A DNA stretch of 64,000 nucleotides, taken from contig CBDFHJ010000007.1 of the NCBI GenBank assembly GCA_965247635.1, positions 62,001 to 126,000 on the forward strand, read 5' to 3'. The notes under the pieces were generated by a model, which was given only the letters and a program-made list of their open reading frames with translations, did not search any database and was not told the origin of the DNA. Positions 63,226-64,000 of the stretch are shown here, in pieces (the stretch's first letter is position 1; the number at the start of each line of letters is the position of its first letter). A program made the position numbers and the translations under genes. This stretch comes from CBDFHJ01 sp965247635. GTDB taxonomy: Bacteria > Chloroflexota > Dehalococcoidia > Lucifugimonadales > Australimonadaceae.

Positions 63226-63301
63226 TGGTGGAGATAGGGGGGCTCGAACCCCCAACCTCGGCGATGCGAACGCCGCGCTCTCCCATTTGAGCTATATCCC
63301 C
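63226..63301 (-). tRNA. tRNA-Ala (anticodon CGC)
   Basis: Minus strand: acceptor GGGGATA with TATCTCC (one G-T), D arm GCTCAAATGGGAGAGC, anticodon arm CGGCG-TTCGCAT-CGCCG (CGC), T arm GGGGGTTCGAGCCCCC, encoded CCA (63226-63228). Confidence 0.95.
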
Positions 63302-63458
63302 GCCTAGATAAGGCGACGCTACCGGGCCGATAGCGTCGCAGTCACTATAGCAACGCGCTCGCGTGGGTGTCAACGCGCTCGGCGGCGGCGGTTGCGCCGA
63401 AATGGCGGCGTTGATACAATTCGTTTTCCAGGCCGTTACGGCCTTCGCGCCGCGTCGT

Positions 63459-63533
63459 TCCCCGGTAGCTCAGTGGTAGAGCAGTCGGCTGTTAACCGAC
63501 TGGCCGCAGGTTCGAGTCCTGCCCGGGGAGCCA
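63459..63533 (+). tRNA. tRNA-Asn (anticodon GTT)
   Basis: Acceptor TCCCCGG with CCGGGGA, D arm GCTCAGTGGTAGAGC, anticodon arm GTCGG-CTGTTAA-CCGAC (GTT), T arm GCAGG-TTCGAGT-CCTGC, encoded CCA. Complete. Its 3' half is repeated downstream. Confidence 0.95.
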
Positions 63534-63557
63534 AGTGTTTGTTCGCAAGAAGATAGG

Positions 63558-63812
63558 ATGTATTTCGTCTACGTCTTACAGAACCGCGAGGGGAAGCTTT
63601 ACATCGGTTTCACCACCGACCTTGATAGACGTGTACTCCAGCATCAAGAAGGTGAGGCTGGCTGGACTCGCAGCCGAGGTCCGTGGACCCTTGTGCATCA
63701 TGAGATTTATGCTGATCGCTTAGAGGCTTTGAGACGGGAACGCAATCTAAAGCGTGGCAGAACAAATCAAGAACTACGCCACCGTTTGGTTAGGTTAGCG
63801 AACGGCTGTTAA
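63558..63812 (+). CDS. GIY-YIG domain protein between tRNA-Asn-derived repeats
   Basis: 84 residues, a minimal single-domain GIY-YIG nuclease (UPF0213-like): MYFVYVLQNREGKLYIGFTT (GIY as FVYVL, YIG intact), DLDRRVLQHQ (Arg), and LVHHEIYADRLEALRRERNL (Glu). It starts 24 bp after the tRNA-Asn CCA. Its stop codon lies in GGCTGTTAA, a copy of tRNA-Asn anticodon sequence. The position between two 35-bp repeats suggests a mobile or duplicated cassette. Confidence 0.88.
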   Translation: MYFVYVLQNREGKLYIGFTTDLDRRVLQHQEGEAGWTRSRGPWTLVHHEIYADRLEALRRERNLKRGRTNQELRHRLVRLANGC

Positions 63813-63863
63813 TCCTTCCCTGGAAGGACCGCAGGTTCGAGTCCTGCCCGGGGAGCCAAGTGT
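63803..63863 (+). repeat. Copy of the tRNA-Asn 3' half
   Basis: 63829-63863 is a perfect 35-bp direct repeat of 63504-63538 (CCGCAGGTTCGAGTCCTGCC then CGGGGAGCCAAGTGT). It is preceded by CGGCTGTTAA, also from the tRNA, and a 16-bp hairpin TCCTTCCCTGGAAGGA that takes the place of CCGACTGG. Confidence 0.9.
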
Positions 63864-63892
63864 CCTTCCAACACAGCCCTCACCGATCACAT

Positions 63893-63967
63893 GGCTCAGT
63901 GGTAGAGTCCCGACAGAGTCGAGATTAACCGACTGGCCGTCCCGATGCATCGGGACCCGGGGAGCCA
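63893..63967 (+). pseudogene. Degenerate tRNA-Asn with palindromes replacing arm segments
   Basis: GGCTCAGTGGTAGAG, TTAACCGACTGGCCG and CCCGGGGAGCCA match tRNA-Asn in order. The anticodon-stem 5' half is replaced by TCCCGACAGAGTCGAGA (63908-63924) and the T arm by the perfect palindrome TCCCGATGCATCGGGA (63940-63955). The 5' acceptor strand is lost, so this is not a working tRNA. Confidence 0.8.
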
Positions 63968-64000
63968 TTCTTGTATAGAAGACAGAACTGATAGTCCCTC

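Noticed and set aside
63838..63863. Second functional tRNA-Asn after the GIY-YIG gene
   Set aside because: Only the 3' half is present; no D arm or 5' acceptor strand precedes it.

Overview
The window reads as high-GC bacterial chromosome. A Chloroflexota/Dehalococcoidia (SAR202-like) origin is my best inference. It rests on a UVR-type ClpC, an orphan 5S rRNA gene, many secreted lipoproteins, tandem DHA2 transporters beside a Rieske oxygenase, and dispersed palindromes around a TCGACA(A/G)GCTC core. No 16S or 23S rRNA is present to prove it.

Layout. (1) 1-8.8 kb: three paralogous DHA2-type MFS transporters and a two-gene lipoprotein operon. Two inverted copies of a 1,368-bp IS256-family element flank, and have inverted, the segment 3248-4383. 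(2) 8.9-26.2 kb: a mostly ordinary housekeeping block: eno, a LOG-like Rossmann protein, nfo, a zincin, secF/secD, def, priA, rplS, pfkA, 5S rRNA, an S1-domain protein, clpC, a cupin and lipA. Palindromic repeats fill the gaps. (3) 26.4-60.6 kb: an accessory island carrying IS1595, IS3, IS256 and IS630 elements, a DUF402/kinase/HAD cluster, and a type I restriction-modification operon with two extra paralogous genes between hsdS and hsdR. It continues with a decaying array of secreted lipoproteins (META, PQQ-propeller, BsuPI-like and metzincin domains) and ends in a large serine recombinase 49 bp from the 3' end of a tRNA-Arg gene. (4) 60.6-64 kb: tRNA-Arg(CCT), a broken TPR lipoprotein, a Rieske oxygenase, tRNA-Ala(CGC), and tRNA-Asn(GTT) followed by a GIY-YIG gene and tRNA-derived repeats.

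The strongest reconstructions come straight from the sequence. Swapped 8-bp target duplications prove the IS256-flanked inversion, and re-inverting restores a 386-residue lipoprotein. Removing one IS256 copy and one target repeat restores a 198-residue P-loop kinase. Removing one IS3 element restores a lipoprotein signal peptide.

The most interesting biology is the hsdM-hsdS-X1-(hsdS remnant)-X2-hsdR operon, whose X proteins share an R-x4-H motif (HEPN-like, by inference). Second is the tRNA-Asn locus, where a GIY-YIG gene lies between 35-bp direct repeats of the tRNA 3' end and a degenerate tRNA copy has arm segments replaced by palindromes. A metzincin pseudogene interleaved with ordered pieces of an IS3 element (44.8-45.8 kb) may be real decay or a consensus artefact.
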